A stretch of DNA of 64,000 nucleotides from Acanthornis magna (Eukaryota; Chordata; Aves; Passeriformes; Acanthizidae). Position 1 is the stretch's first letter. Each line of letters opens with the position of its first letter. The notes beneath the pieces are model-generated. The model saw only the letters and a list, made by a program, of their open reading frames with translations, had not been told where the DNA came from and searched no databases. The position numbers were made by a program, and so were the translations under genes. Shown one piece after another: positions 38,301-51,417 of the stretch. Where the stretch lies: contig JAWUZG010000001.1 in assembly GCA_036785705.1 (NCBI GenBank), forward strand, positions 6,324,001 through 6,388,000, in the 5' to 3' direction.

Positions 38301-41239
38301 ATGATAAGAAAGATACTTCTAGAAAACTTGTTAGTTTGCTAGAAGTATCTTTATTTAGATACTAAATTAGAGTATTGTTAGGAGTTGCTTATTCATTGAA
38401 AAATATCAAAAGCCTGTATGGACACATAAAAATCGCAGGCTAGAAAACAGATAAGCACCACAAATAATTTTTATCTTCATAGAATTATACAATATGTTAA
38501 AGGACAATGTAGTATTATATAACATAATCTTTCATCATAATTAATTGTTTTATAAAATAGGTTAATAGTAGATAAGAAGTTCTAATTAAACACCACTTGT
38601 ATGGCTTTCTTGCTTGTCCCAACAGGAGAGATAATCTAGTTTGTTTTCTTAGTATTTTCAAAACATATATTAAACTGTTAGGGTTATGCTAAAATTTCTG
38701 ATTCTTGTGTAGATTATCCTTTTCTGTCTGTGCTCTCGACCAGTGGAATCAGGAGTTCTGTGAGGATCTTTAGAACGTCATGAATACAACCTATAAACAA
38801 AAGAGCTAAACAGCAACTTCATGCTATGGAGAGAGTGGTGTTTCCTAGAGGAGTTCAGGAACAGTGAAATAATTCTATTTCAAATGTTTACTTGAGGAAG
38901 GGAAAAGAGAAAGAACAAACAATTATCAAAGATGGGAGTAAAAACTGAAGAAAAACAACAATTTCAATCCAATTATTGCAGTCTTAACTGTTATGTAATA
39001 CTCTATATAAGGGGATGTAGAAGGGAACAATCAAATTAGTCATATTGCTAAATGATACTGTTTTACATTGCTAAACTTTCATGTACACAGGAAAAATGGT
39101 CATAAAAATAGTTTCAAGTCAGTTCTTTTAATCTTTTTGGAAAGTACGGTAAGCCTCATTGTTGAAAATATTTACTAATTCTAGAAATTTCTAGGTTCTT
39201 AAAAATATCTGGTGAAAAGCTACTTCACTTGCCATTTATTAATTTTTAAGTAGTAAATGTGAATCAAAAATACAGTTTGGATAAAAATTTATTAAAGGCA
39301 TGAAGCGTTAGGCTATTTACAATTAATTTACAGAAAATTTTCTAAAATGTAGATATAAAACAACAATTCTCAAATAGAGATCAATAGAAGACAAGTGACA
39401 ACACTGGGAGTTTAAAATTGAGCTAGCCTTTGAAACTCTTATTTAATGTTGTATATACGTGTGTTGACACTGTAAGGGAAATTTTATACTTATGCTTGTA
39501 GGGTTTTGTACAAAAATACTGATTATTAGCAACTGGGATTTTGTGTTTAATTTTTTTTTAATGAGAATGACTTCTCAGTTGATGTTCTAGGAAGTTTAGG
39601 GCAAAAATGCAACACATAAGGCAAGGTAGTAGTCCTCTTATATTGTGATCCCCATGATAGCAGAAAAAAAACATTTTTACCAGCTGAATAATTCAGCACT
39701 TCATAGACTTACCAAAGGCAAGTAAGTGAGTCAGGAACTTCTGGTGAGGAGATAGGAAGGGACTTAACTGGGAAGGGATTTGGAAAAATAAAATAAAATT
39801 TTAAAATAGAGCTAGTCCTTAGGGAGGAGCTGAGTCAAGATTATGGAAAGATAAGAATATACAGAAATAGCTGTAAGTTCAAACCTGGGACTATTGGCAG
39901 TTGTTAAAACTTGGTCTTTTAAGAGTTTTGATTTGTTTCTCTGGAGTTGTTTCTGGAAGGAGATATCTTCAATGGGTGGAAGATCTTGGCTGTGTAGTAG
40001 ATTTCCTTAATTTAATTTTATTTTGTGGATTTTTAGGTCCAAGAAGCATAGTCAATAGCAAATATTGCTGTACTAGAATTTGTCTATGAAATTTTGGTAT
40101 GTAAATGCTATTTGGAGATAGTTACCTCTTTAACAAAGAGAAAAACATCTGAATTTATGGAGCTCTCCTTCCAATTTTTGCTGAAGGCAAACTCAGAAAT
40201 TATCCCAGTGAAAGGCCTAAAAAGCATCTAGATCATACTTTACAAAGATGAATCTAAGATTTAAAAGTCACTTTTCTAGGTCAACAGAGAGAATATAAAG
40301 GAGAAGAGAGAGCACCCATTTATTTAGCATAGATGTGTAGGTGCATATTTCCTCTTAATCTTCGCATAAATTCATTATTTTAATCATAAAATGTTTTTGC
40401 CTTCTCTACAGTCATAAGGCTATCAAAGACACTGTGGTAATGGGCAAAGTTGAGAATTCAGTTAGGTCATACCCCACCTTTCCCATCAGAACCCATGGGG
40501 ACTGCTCAGCTGCTCTTTGATTCTCTTTGTGTGCCTTCTGAGTTAGAGCTGATTATTTTTACTTTTATTTTTGTAAATGTAGTACGGGTGTTAAGGGAAT
40601 TATAGATAGAAAAAAGTGATGATTTGAAGATACTTCAGGGCAGGGGAAGACGAAAGATTAAATGAAAGAAGGGAGAGGATCCATGTGGGAGGGAATATTT
40701 GCTTGTTTTAGCTGAAATTATAGATTCATCTGTCTTCATATCCTCAGAACTTCTTTGTGTGAATTAGTCAAAAGGACTTCAGGAACTGTTAAGAAACTTC
40801 ACGAAATTTGCTACAACTCCAAGTACCTTTGTGCTATAGAAATGAGCTCTGTGAAAGTGGAAATTCTCTTTCAGCTGGTGAGAGGTAATCTGAGATGCTA
40901 AAATCAATGGATGCAATAGAAAAAAAAATAGCCAAGCCCAAATGGGTGAGGTTTATTTTAAGTTGAATTAGTTTATAGTAGTAATTTAAAACACTTTATG
41001 AGGGTTTTTTCCAGCTGGTTGCTACACTTGATTTAACAGTAAAGCTGGTAAGAGAAATGGCTTGGATATTTGTACACATATTGCACTTGCTGCTGTTCTA
41101 TAATCTCTGATGTGACTGTGTTTTGTTGGTTTTTCTGCTTTGGGAAACCCTGTAGCTGAATTAGATCACAGGCATATTTGTAATTTTGATGCTATATTAT
41201 TGCAAAACAACAAGATTTTAACAATATTCCATTGAATTG
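35376..41239. other. Intergenic AT-rich DNA, no gene found
   Basis: About 5.9 kb with only short chance frames. The notable item is the 14-bp perfect hairpin at 38,309-38,352. A slightly GC-richer patch at 37,470-37,640 contains GTTTGTGTGTGTGAGAG but no recognisable gene. Confidence 0.55.
38309..38352. repeat. 14-bp perfect inverted repeat with 16-base loop
   Basis: AAAGATACTTCTAG (38,309-38,322) and its exact reverse complement CTAGAAGTATCTTT (38,339-38,352) flank a 16-base loop. Past one mismatch, two more base pairs extend the outer end. It could be the centre of a small palindromic transposon, a hairpin RNA precursor, or chance in AT-rich DNA. No flanking target-site duplication is evident. 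Confidence 0.75.
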
Positions 41240-41402
41240 GAGAAAGGCAATGGAACCTCCATGCATAGATGCATTCAAAAGCTGTCTGTACATGTTCCTG
41301 GGAAATCAGCTGTAGATGGCTCTGCATGAGTAGAGGACTTGAATGGGATGGTCCAGAAGTTCCTTCCAACCTCAGCCAATCTCTCATTCTGTGATTCTGC
41401 AA
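41240..41402 (+). mobile_element. CR1 LINE 3' end fragment
   Basis: Contains CATTCAAAAGCTGTCTGTAC, GTTCCTGGGAAATCAGCTGT, GAATGGGATGGTCCAGAAGT, TCCTTCCAACCTCAGCCAAT and the tail CTCTCATTCTGTGATTCTGC, in CR1 order. The CTGTGATTCTG tail is the diagnostic CR1 3' terminus. 5'-truncated. Confidence 0.88.
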
Positions 41403-43049
41403 ACATTCCCAGAAATCTGTAAAAATATACTTCTTCAGGCCTATGAATGGCTCGATCATTTTTCAGAAATAGCATTTGAAACATTCGCATATTCCTCCTC
41501 CTCCATGCCTCAAGTGGTTACAAAGACTTTCCTGGGAGGCTCAGAAACTGATCTTGATCTTAACTGCAGGTGTTATTTGCACTGGATTTGTCAGCCAGGG
41601 TCTTGTACTGTAAAGCACGAGAGAACTTAGGAAAGGCTTATAAACTTTATCTTTCAAGTATACACTAAAACTGAGATTTAGCTGAAGACATGGGGACATC
41701 TAAATTTCAGGAAAGCTGGCTCTGTAGCTTCCCACAAAGCTGTCTAACTTTATGAGGTATGCACTGCTCCCTGAAGTTATGTGCCCACAGGTAGGTATGT
41801 AATGCCATTTAATGTGCCTTATGGTAAAGCTGGCAGATATGACTGAGAATTTATAAAATAAATTATAGATCTTATAAAAGATCTCTGTCTCTCTGCACTG
41901 GCAGCTGAAGTCTTAAGTAGCATATAACATGTTTATGTAACTGCATCCCATCTGTTGTTCACTTGACTCCCCCTTAATGGTTTAAGGACTGTCTCTCCTC
42001 CAGCTGCAATGGGAGTCTGAATACTCAGCTCACATGTAGAGTTTGTTTGGGGGTACTTAAATGTTGGCATCCTAACTTAGTTAAATCCTACTCTAGAATC
42101 CAATTGCTTAGTGTGAAAATGATGATAAGGCCTCTGAAAATCTGAACGCTTATTTGCAGAGTGCAAAAGTTGTTAAAAGAAGTGGACCTTGGGACTCAAG
42201 GGAGATTTCCTCCCACTCTACTAGAGTTAAAACTGCTGTGGTTCCCTGTTTGAATTCCACCCAGTAGCAAGGCCAAGCATGCATCATCAGTACACACAAT
42301 TATGCACATCAATTTCTCCCTAAGCAAAGACACAGCAAGCAGATGAATTTGTGAATTGCAAATCATAGGAAATCGTGAGATACTTTTATGGACCTCGTGA
42401 CTAGAGTATGCGAGTTTTAAATTCTTAAAACCATTAATTCCCACTGTTGTTAGAGTAAGATGTGTCACTGTTCCCATATAATAGATAAGAAAGCCTCCTA
42501 CACAGTGGTATACAGTTAATCACTAGAAGTGATTAACTTCTAGTGGCTACCTACAGGTACAAAAAAATCTCTTTAACAACAGGAAGTCTTGGTTTCTTAA
42601 GCTGTGGATCATCTTTTAGGTTTAGCAACTTGTTGAGGAAAAAAGTGACTGCTACATTGTGTGATGATACAAGCCATTGCAACATGCTTAATTATCTAAA
42701 GAAAGTAGTATTGTAAGAATTAGAAAAATGTACTGAGTATTATAAACTTAGGGGTTTCAGACTATACTGAGTTTCATTGTTGTTTATTTTGTTATATAAA
42801 AACCCTCGACATACAGGCAGCAAATTATAAAAATATTTTTTATCTTTGTGAAGGCACTAGATGTTTAATAAGAGAAGCTCTCTTTCTGAAATGTAGATTA
42901 TGCCATGTGGAAATGTATTGCTGCAGAAGTTGTAAGAGTCTAATGAACGTTGTACATGGCAGTGATAAGAATGGCATAATCAACAGTACTTTTTATTTTC
43001 AAGTACTGGATACTATGAAGGGTGTCCTGTGTGATATTAGAACTACGAT
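41403..43049. other. Intergenic, no gene found
   Basis: About 1.6 kb of unremarkable sequence with a perfect 9-bp hairpin (CACTAGAAG, 7-base loop, CTTCTAGTG) at 42,521-42,545. The part nearest the long CR1 (about 42,900-43,050) could be its 5' extension, but I cannot see a match. Confidence 0.5.
42521..42545. repeat. 9-bp inverted repeat (hairpin)
   Basis: CACTAGAAG and its exact reverse complement CTTCTAGTG are separated by seven bases. Part of the loop can pair alternatively with TTAATC on the left, giving an overlapping TTAATCACT/AGTGATTAA pairing. Confidence 0.7.
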
Positions 43050-45295
43050 AAATGAGAGAAAGATATTAGGTATTCCTGGGTGCTCATCCACATGGGCAAC
43101 AATGACACTGCCAAGGAAGATCCTGAGGCTAGCAAGAGTGACTAGAGTGCTCTGGGGGCAATGGTGAACAGCATGGGGGTCCAGGTTTTATTCTCAATCC
43201 TTCAGGCGAAGAGGAAAGTCTTGGGCAGGAATTGATGTGTCTTCCATGGGATCCCATGAATGTCTGAGACTTAGTTGGGTCCCTCATCTGCTTAATGTGC
43301 TGAGATGGATGGAGAGAAAATCTTTAAGAAATACAAAGGTAAAGAGAAAGGAATTTGCTGCTGATGTAAAGGAGCAGCTTGAATGTGGGAAGCTCTTCTG
43401 TGGTATGGGCAACAGTGTAGTTGAGAGCTTGCAGATCAGGGTCAGAGGAGAGGCCAGTAAACATGACATTGTGGCAGGAGTGTGTTACAGACATCCCGAA
43501 TGTGAGTGAAGATGTGGACAGTTGACTAAAATCTGTGTATTACAGACTCTGCTTCTCATAGAGTACTAAAACCTCCCTGACACCTGACAACAGGGCAGTA
43601 CAGCAGGACACAAGCCCAGAAAATTCTGGAGGTTGTCATGTACAGCTTCATAATAAAAACATTGCATGTGACAGGCAGAGGTGATATTTTCCTGGACATT
43701 CATGGCCTCTGAAGAACTTGTTGGGGATGTGACAGTCAATGACAGGCAGGCTTGGTCAGTGACCATGAAATTGCAGAGCTCAAGATCCTGAGGGGATTCC
43801 TGAGGAAGGCAAGCAACAGAACACAGGTCTTGAATTTCAAGAATGTAGGCTTCAGCTTAGTCAAACAACTGGGAAGTATAATCTGGTGGGAAGCAGTATT
43901 GAAGGGCAAAGGAGCTCATGAATGTTAGCAGATCTTTAAGGACAGTCTCCTTGAAACAAAACAATGATCCATCCTAGTACTCACAAAAATTAATATATAT
44001 ATATAAGGAGTCTGTCTTGGTTTAACAAGGACCTGGCTAGGGTCCAGTGCAAAACCAACATTTAGAGAAGTAGAAGTGAGAGCATGCTAAGGAGGAATTT
44101 AGAAACATTGCTTGGCTAGGTACAGATGGTGCTAGGTAGGTCAAACAGTGGAAGAGGATAAAGTCAGTGATCTGAGTAATCTCAATATATACAGATCCAC
44201 AGGACTATAAGGGATGCAGCTGTGAGTACTCAGAGATTTGGCCAATGTCATATGAGGTAAGTCTTAGGTGTCCTTGAAATGTTGTGGAGATTGGGGGAGT
44301 TGCCTGATGACTGGGGAAAGGAAAATGCTGCAGTCATCTTCAGAAAGAGCCAAAAATGATACCAGTAAACAAAGGGCAGGTCCACCTCACTTTTGTTCCT
44401 GGAAAAATCATGGAGTGAGTCCTCTTGTAAACCACTTCTAGACAAAGGAAGGAGAAGGTGGTTAATGCAAATATCCAGTATAGATGTGCAATATGTACGT
44501 CATGCTTTGGCCCATTGGATTGCCCTTATCCTGAGTAATAGGTTTATCAATGATCTGGAGGAGGAGAAGGAATGGACCCTCAAGTTTGTGCATGATTCCA
44601 AACTGGCAGATGAGGTCAATGTGCTCTGTGGTAGGGCTGGGACTCAAGGAGATATAGACAGGCTGGGGGAATGGGCAGACATGAGCCTATTGAAATTCAG
44701 GAGGGATTTGTGCAAAGACACATTCATTTCAGATGATCAACAGTATATTAGGCTGTATTGTAGCCAAGAAATGGAGGGAACTGATAATTCCTTTCTACTC
44801 AGCATTTGGATTATTGCATCTGGAGTGCTGTGGCCAGGTTTGGGTTCCTCTGCATAAGAAAGAGATTGACAAACTGGAATAAGTCCAGTGAAGTGTTGCC
44901 CAGACCGTTAGGAAGTTGCAGTAAATGTCCTCTGAGGCGAAGCTGAGAGAAAGGTTTGTTCAGCTTTATGTAGAGAAGGTTTATGATGAATCCTACCACC
45001 ATCTTCAAGTTCCTAGTGGGAGGAAACAGAGAAAATAGAGCCTTACTCCTCCCCAAGGTGCACAGTGAAAGGATGAGAGGTAATTGAGGCAAGTTGCAAC
45101 AAACGAAATTCTGATTAGACACAAAACCTTGTGCCCAGAGAGACTGAAATCTCTGTCCTTGGAAATACTAAATGTGACTGAAAGGTGGTCTGAGCAACCT
45201 AATGTACATTGGCCTTGTTTTGAGAAACTGGTTGGTCCAGGTGACATCCAAAGGTTACTTCTTACCCATTTTGAAATGGTTTTTTGACTAAAATG
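43050..45295 (+). mobile_element. CR1 LINE, long degraded copy with ORF1 and ORF2 remnants
   Basis: This is the longest retroelement here. At about 43,080 one frame reads VLIHMGNNDTAKEDPE, resembling the GxND block of the SGNH-type esterase domain in CR1 ORF1. Near 43,435-43,509 another frame reads IRVRGEASKHDIVAGVCYRHPE, matching the endonuclease part of ORF2, and LVGDVTVNDRQ-like residues follow near 43,720. Reverse-transcriptase-side remnants are the frame at 44,300-44,420 (LPDDWGK, FLEKSWSE) and the 154-codon frame at 44,393-44,857 (FINDLEEE, GTQGDIDRLGEWADMSLLKF). The 3' end (TGGTTGGTCCAGGTGACATC, AAAGGTTACTTCTTACCCAT) closes at about 45,295. Frames are broken many times, so it is dead. 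Full CR1 is about 4.5 kb, so this copy is truncated at the 5' end and internally shortened. Confidence 0.88.
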
Positions 45296-48200
45296 AAAAT
45301 CAAGGCTTTTGGGATATTATCACTGGTTTTGTGCCATTATGAGCTAGGAGCTATTTCTAGAGTCAAGAGTCTAAAGCCTCTAAGTACATATCTGAAGAGA
45401 AGGGTAAACTTTCTTAGTCCTGAATAGATATACTTTCTGGGATAAAGACTGTTGTTTACTTTACCTGATATGAGCAATATTCAGAGCCCATTCTAAGGAC
45501 TATAGATCAATTTTTTCTCTTTTCTTCCACCATGGAGACAGTTGGTAGCTCATGCCAGAAAACCTAGTTAATGTGCATTTAACACAGCCTACAAAGCATC
45601 ACTCAGTCCACGGTAAGCAATGGGCAGTACCCACCATAACTGTGTGCTCTGCATTCTTGTTATCATTTCTATTGAGAGCTCCTACAGAAGGATACAGGTG
45701 TTTAAATTTAATCTCTTGTCCTTGGAAATGGTAGCCTTGGCCAATATTTAAGGGGGTTAGTTTAAATCCATGTAATTTAAAAGAGTATTTTTAATATCCT
45801 TAATGAATCTTAATATCCACTCCCCTCTACTCCCTCCCCCCCCCCCCGATTAATTTAAAAGGAAAAATTATATAACATTATGTTTAAAGTGAAACTGTCC
45901 TCTGTGGCATAGGCAGGACCTGAACACGTAATCTAAATATGTACTTCACTAGCGATACTTTCCTCTGTTTAGGATATGAAGTTTTTCCTACTGTGTTCTT
46001 GGCATGAAAGAGATAACTGCTAGGGGAATTAGAGCTTTCAACACTCTTATCTTACCAATTACAATCCTAAGAGAAAGATCCTGAGGGTCTCACTGTTATG
46101 CTCACTGGTGCAAACCCAATTCTTTATTTTAATGTGATTTATCAGAATTTGCTGCTAATGATAGCTCAAATCTTTCCCTAGGTTTTTCATTGGATTTGCT
46201 CTTGAATTGTAATAATTCCACATATGACTGTTTCACCATATCAGCAAATAAAAATTGAACTCTTTGTGATGATATCTCTACCACTATTAGCTGGACTCAA
46301 CTGCTGCAGGTGAATAAACCCATATTAAAGAAAGCAACTGGAGGACAACAGGACAGAACTATAATATTGCTGCTGCATGTTGTTTAGGCTGTCTCACAGC
46401 CTTTGAGATTAGTAGCTATTTTGTCCCATTCTTCAGTTTACGATGCAAATCACTATTTGTGTAGTAGAAACACTGATTGCAAATAAATGTTAGATGTTTA
46501 ACACTGTGACTAATCTATATGGTGGTAATAGTCCATATTGTTAGCATATCAGAATTGCTGTGCTGCAGTCCTGTAAAAAAAACAAGCCAGACCTTGTTTT
46601 TTTAAAGTAAATAAATGTGGTTGTTGCTGGGAGAACTTAGCCAGGTGTCCATGCACTGGCTATTCAGTAGGGTAAAGTGCATGTGCTAATCCTGTTTCAC
46701 CTAGACTGATGATAATGAGGCTAAATATCTGCAGAGCCTTTTCAAAAGTGATTTGTTTAAAGGATGGTAACATTTATGCTATTATATCAGAGTGCTAAAA
46801 CCCCAGACATTCAGGTACTCTGGAATACTGTGAATAATTCTGCCCAGGGTGTTTTATCTTACCTGGGAGTTTTTATGCTATATTCAGTCTTGGGTTAGTT
46901 GTTTGGTTGGTTGTTTTTTTCCCTTAAAGTAGGAGGATTTTGAAGGATTTTTGAAACAGGATGGCTCACTATTCCACCAGTTTCTCAGTCAGCGTTTACA
47001 AAGTAATGGAATAGAGAATTCTCTGCAGAGAGAAAAGAGTTATATGTATTTAAATAGAAGAGCAGTATACAATGCTTTGCAAGATACCTTGTTATCATCA
47101 CGTAGTGGTTGTTTTGGTGACTAGTAATTCAGGTGACACTGGAGCATAGTCATGATCTTGAAGAACATTTGCTGTGTAGTAATTAGCCAAACTTTGGTTG
47201 GTATGTAGCTAAGCACAGTTCTGACACAGAATGAGAACTTGTGAGATAAGAAGCCTTGCTGGTGAGAGCTATCATTATGAGGCATTGCTCATTCTGCATA
47301 GCAGATGGACTGAGCTGTTGGATGCATCTCAGCCATGCATGTCTTTTGAACTCCACAGTCCCTGTATCTCTGAAATGGGATAGATAAATGTGATAGTGGC
47401 ACTGTAACACTTAGCTAAGCATTTCTACAAGTTATAATAGAAAATTATTAATGTCTAGAGTTTTATAAATATGTTTATGCGAATTCTAGCTTCTCTTCTA
47501 GCTTCCTCTGTCTTCTTTAGTGGTACTGATCAGGGCAGTCTATGGTAATCACTAACAATTAACACAACTTCTACCTCCTTCACTTTTGTCTGGGCACAGT
47601 GCCAGGCATATTATTAATATATAAAAGTTTCTCCCATTTTGCTAGTTCATGCCAAGGTGTTACTGACCTCTTCCTTTCTTCTGATAATCTTAGCATTACT
47701 TCAACTTCTATGCACTAAATGGCTTTTCCTCAACTAAAATATAAAGAGCACATCTATACTAAGTAGCCTGCTGATGAGAAAATTGGATGTCTTCAATGTT
47801 GTTAATCAGTAAATTAACTTCAAGCACTCATTTTAGTGCTGCAGATACAGACTTAACTGACATTCCCTTGCCCCAGATCAGAGTCAGCACTGGCAAAAGA
47901 TGAACTAGTCTCCTTGTGCTGCTTCTGTATACTCAGCTCTAACTTGGACTGGCTCCTTTGGAGATCTGATGCATCTAGTTTGCATACCAAACTGGTCCTG
48001 ATGAAAGTACTGCATTACTCATATAGCACATTGTTTAGTCTGAATGAAGTTACATCACTTCAAATATACTGTGCCTTTGTTTTGCTGGGATAAAGAAGCC
48101 ATGTATAGCCTCAATGTAAAATATAAAAATGTTTGAGGATTGTGCTGATTTATTTTGGATTCAAGCAGATACAAAGAAGACTCTATAAAAACTGTGAACA

Positions 48201-50139
48201 GGTCCTCAAAGGGTAGTTTGATTTGCTGCTGTTTACAATTATACTTTTTATATTACCTAGTATCAAAGAAAAGACAACTAGCTTCTGTGTCTCTGCCTCT
48301 AAATTTGCAGAAAGAACTCTAATTTGCATGCACTTTATAAAAGACTGTTTTATCTTTGAAAGGGTTTTAATCATATTTTTCTGTGCTAGAGATTAAACAA
48401 TCTTTTTCATGAGGGTTTTTGTCCTGGCACCAATGAACTGTTTCTTGCAAGTTAGATATTACAATTTTTGAGAAATAGGCTGATTCATTTGATAACTCTT
48501 CTTTTCTACAACAGAATCTTATGCCTCATTAGTTTGTGATTTTCATTGGTTTGTGAGCTTCATCAGTAACACCAAAATGAGAGCTCTTGTCACTTTTGGA
48601 CTGACCATAAAGCATATAGAGAGAAAGATGTGGAAATGATAGGATGTAGGGAAAGGAGGCCTGCAGTGGGTCTTCTGGAACAGATAACTATTGGTTTCAT
48701 GCTGTTTCATAAGAAAAGGTAAATGTCACAGAACTGTGAAAAGAGACAGTTTCCACAAAAATCCCTAAGATATTTGAAATCATAATCATTTTAAAGGTGA
48801 AATCTTTGGCTCCAGTGAAGCCAATAATGAACTTCCCATTGAAGGTCATTTCTCATCCTTTGCCTCCTTTTGAGCTCAGCTTACTTCCTTAGGCATTATA
48901 TGTCTCTTCCTCCTATCCTCTATCCCAGGATATAATAACAATGAAGCAGAAACAATGTATATAGTTTTAAACAGTAAGCATCAGCAGAACTCCTACTTCC
49001 CCAGTTTTAATTGTTTTATTGAGTGAATTTATTGTGTTTTCATCTTGCTTGTTTTGTCTGCATCTATACTCAACATATGCGATCTGATTTTAAACATAAG
49101 ATAACTTCGCTGTCTGAGTCAGAAGTGCTAGTTACTTATTTGGCTTTCAATAAAGAAATATAGAGAGGTTGCTTGTTTAGAAACTTTCATTTGGGAACGT
49201 TATAAAATTTTAGACTACCCAACTAAAGGACAGAAATACCACCCTCCAAAAATATTCAATATTTAAGAGTATTATTAATGCTCACATTAGTATGTATGAG
49301 AAGATGTTTTCACCAGTTAGTCTTTCCCTATCTTTGTTTTGCACTTGCCTTCTTCCATGCATCAGCATTTTGCACACCTATTCATAATTAAGTACATGAT
49401 GTCCATTCGTGCAAAATTATGTGGGAATGTGTATTTGCTTCCCTCTGACCCCCTTGACTGAACTTTGTGTCTTTCCTTCACAAGCCAAGCAAACCCACCT
49501 TCCTTCAGGTGCGACTGCATTGTGTGTTGTTTCTTCCACAGGCTTGTCTGATGTCTTTATCTAGAACACCATGTGAAGAGGCAGCCACTTACACTCATGT
49601 CATGCTACTCCACTTAGAGAGTTTTCCTTCTGTGCTTTATCATATTCTCTGCCAAGCTGTTCCTTTGATGTGTGACTTGCAGTCACTCGAGAGAAAAGCA
49701 GGAAGCCCCCAAATGCTACTAGTTTCATCATTTACTGTGAACCAGTACTGGGAAAATGATCACTGATTGCTACAATACAAGAGCACTATAAATATTTGTA
49801 CAGCATCCTTATGTAGGTCATTTTGGGAGCTCATCTGCATACAGCTGTATCTGAAGCAAAGTAGTAATGGAGCTAAAGAAGGAGACAAGCAAGGGTACCA
49901 AATGCTGTACCAAATCCTTGTTGCTAAAACAAATTATATTTGTGAAGGTCTGGTTGCTTAACAAACACATTGGAATATGCAAAATGCAGCCACAATTTAA
50001 TAAGATCTCAGGCAAGGATTTGGTAAAACTTGTGTCTGATCAATGAGGAAGGAAAACTGGTGGCAAAGACATAGAAAGGCCAAGGCACTTAATAGACCTT
50101 TGATGTAGCTTTTATGGATTGGGTTTCTCCTCTAGTCTC
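45296..50139. other. Intergenic AT-rich DNA, no gene found
   Basis: About 4.8 kb upstream of the promoter-proximal CR1. It contains a run of ten C at 45,838-45,847 and otherwise only short chance frames. The 99-codon frame at 49,467-49,766 shows no family signature, and I see no splice-bounded exon. Confidence 0.55.
45838..45847. repeat. C10 homopolymer
   Basis: A run of ten C preceded by CT-rich sequence (CTCCCCTCTACTCCCT), a short polypyrimidine stretch in otherwise AT-rich DNA. Confidence 0.9.
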
Positions 50140-51290
50140 CCAGGTCTGAGTGAACGCATGAGCCGTAGTAGAGTAAGACAGACTTAGAGAACACTTAAAC
50201 CAGTTGGATGTGCAGAAGCTTATGGCACTAGATGGGAGGGATCAAAGGGTGATGAGGGACCTGATGCTACTGCAAAGTCAGTTATCTTCAGAAAGCCACT
50301 GGGAAAGATCCCTAATGACCAGGAAAAAAGCAAGCACTGTACCCATCTTCGAAAAGGAGATCCTCAAGAGAATTACCAGGCAGTTCAACTAATCTTGCCA
50401 GTAGCCTTCCTGGGAAAGTTACAGAGCAAGCCCTCCTATCAGCCGTGTCCAAGCAGACAAAGGACAGAAAAGTTATTAAAAACAGACAGCATGTGTTTAA
50501 CCCCAGGCAAATCACTCCATCAGGCTTTCAGCATGATCAGCTATAACATCCTTATAGCCAAATTAGGGAGACCTGTACAGTGGATGAAAAATAGACCGAA
50601 ATATCAGGCTCAAACCGGTTGTGGTTATTTGTATCACATCCAACTGCTGGCATGTTACTATTTGTATCCTTCTGACTAACAATATGCAACGTCTCTGCTA
50701 GTGATGTGAGCAAAGGCATGGAATACACCCTCAGCAAATCCCAGGGAGAACAGTAGATACACTGAAAGGCAGGGCCACTGACCGGTGGGAAGATGGGCTG
50801 GCAGGAACCACTTGAAGTTGAATAATGGCAAGTGCAGAGTCCTTTATCTAGGAAGGAGTAACATAGTTTGTCCCAAAAACAGCTTTGCAGCAAACATCCA
50901 AGTGAAACACATTTCAGCAGTATGCTGCTGTGATGAAGAATGCCAGAGGCAGACTGATTTCTGCTAGCTTAAGTGTGACCAGAAGTTTGGAGAAGGTGAT
51001 TCTTCTCAATATATTCAGCAATTGTGAATCTGCATGAGGAGTCCAGTGTCAAGTCTGGGGCTCACGGGCCCTGGAATGACACTGACATGGTGGAGTCAGC
51101 CATCACGATGGTGGTCCAGCACTGAAAGAGAGACCCAAAGAAGCTGTATAATCTCCATCCGCAAAGACATTCAAAACTATGCTGGTCGGGGCACGGATCA
51201 ACCTGACCTCATTGACTCTACTCTGAAGGGGCTGCTTGTGGGGGCTGTCGTCCAGGCGCGTCTTCTAGCCCCTCTTCTTGCCTTGGGCGA
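50140..51290 (+). mobile_element. CR1 LINE fragment abutting the PCLO promoter
   Basis: ORF2 remnants are readable: the frame at 50,204-50,392 (QLDVQKLMALDGRDQRVMRDL, then TVPIFEKEILKRITRQFN) corresponds to the start of the CR1 reverse transcriptase. The frame from 50,785 (WAGRNHLKLNNGKCRVLYLGRS) corresponds to its later part. Downstream, at about 51,165-51,285, CATTCAAAACTATGCTGG, CAACCTGACCTCATTGACTC and TCTAGCCCC follow the CR1 3' end. It is in sense orientation with PCLO and stops about 430 bases before the PCLO start codon. The last 50 bases are unusually CpG-rich for CR1. Not functional. Confidence 0.82.
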
Positions 51291-51417
51291 GTGAAGCTCC
51301 TTCAGGCTCTGACTGCTCGCGAGCTCGTCCTTGCATACAGAGAGGATGAGAACGAGAGGCAGCACCCGCGGGGGTGGCAGCAGGTCCCCGCTCGGTCCCT
51401 TAGCTGCGGCGGGTGCG

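Noticed and set aside
44393..44857. 154-codon frame with real protein similarity
   Set aside because: The similarity is to the CR1 reverse transcriptase, so it is part of a dead retrotransposon and not a host gene.
1..51200. Exons of the neighbouring gene expected upstream of PCLO (SEMA3E in mammals)
   Set aside because: No semaphorin-like residues or other recognisable exon are seen in any frame, so the neighbour probably lies outside the window.
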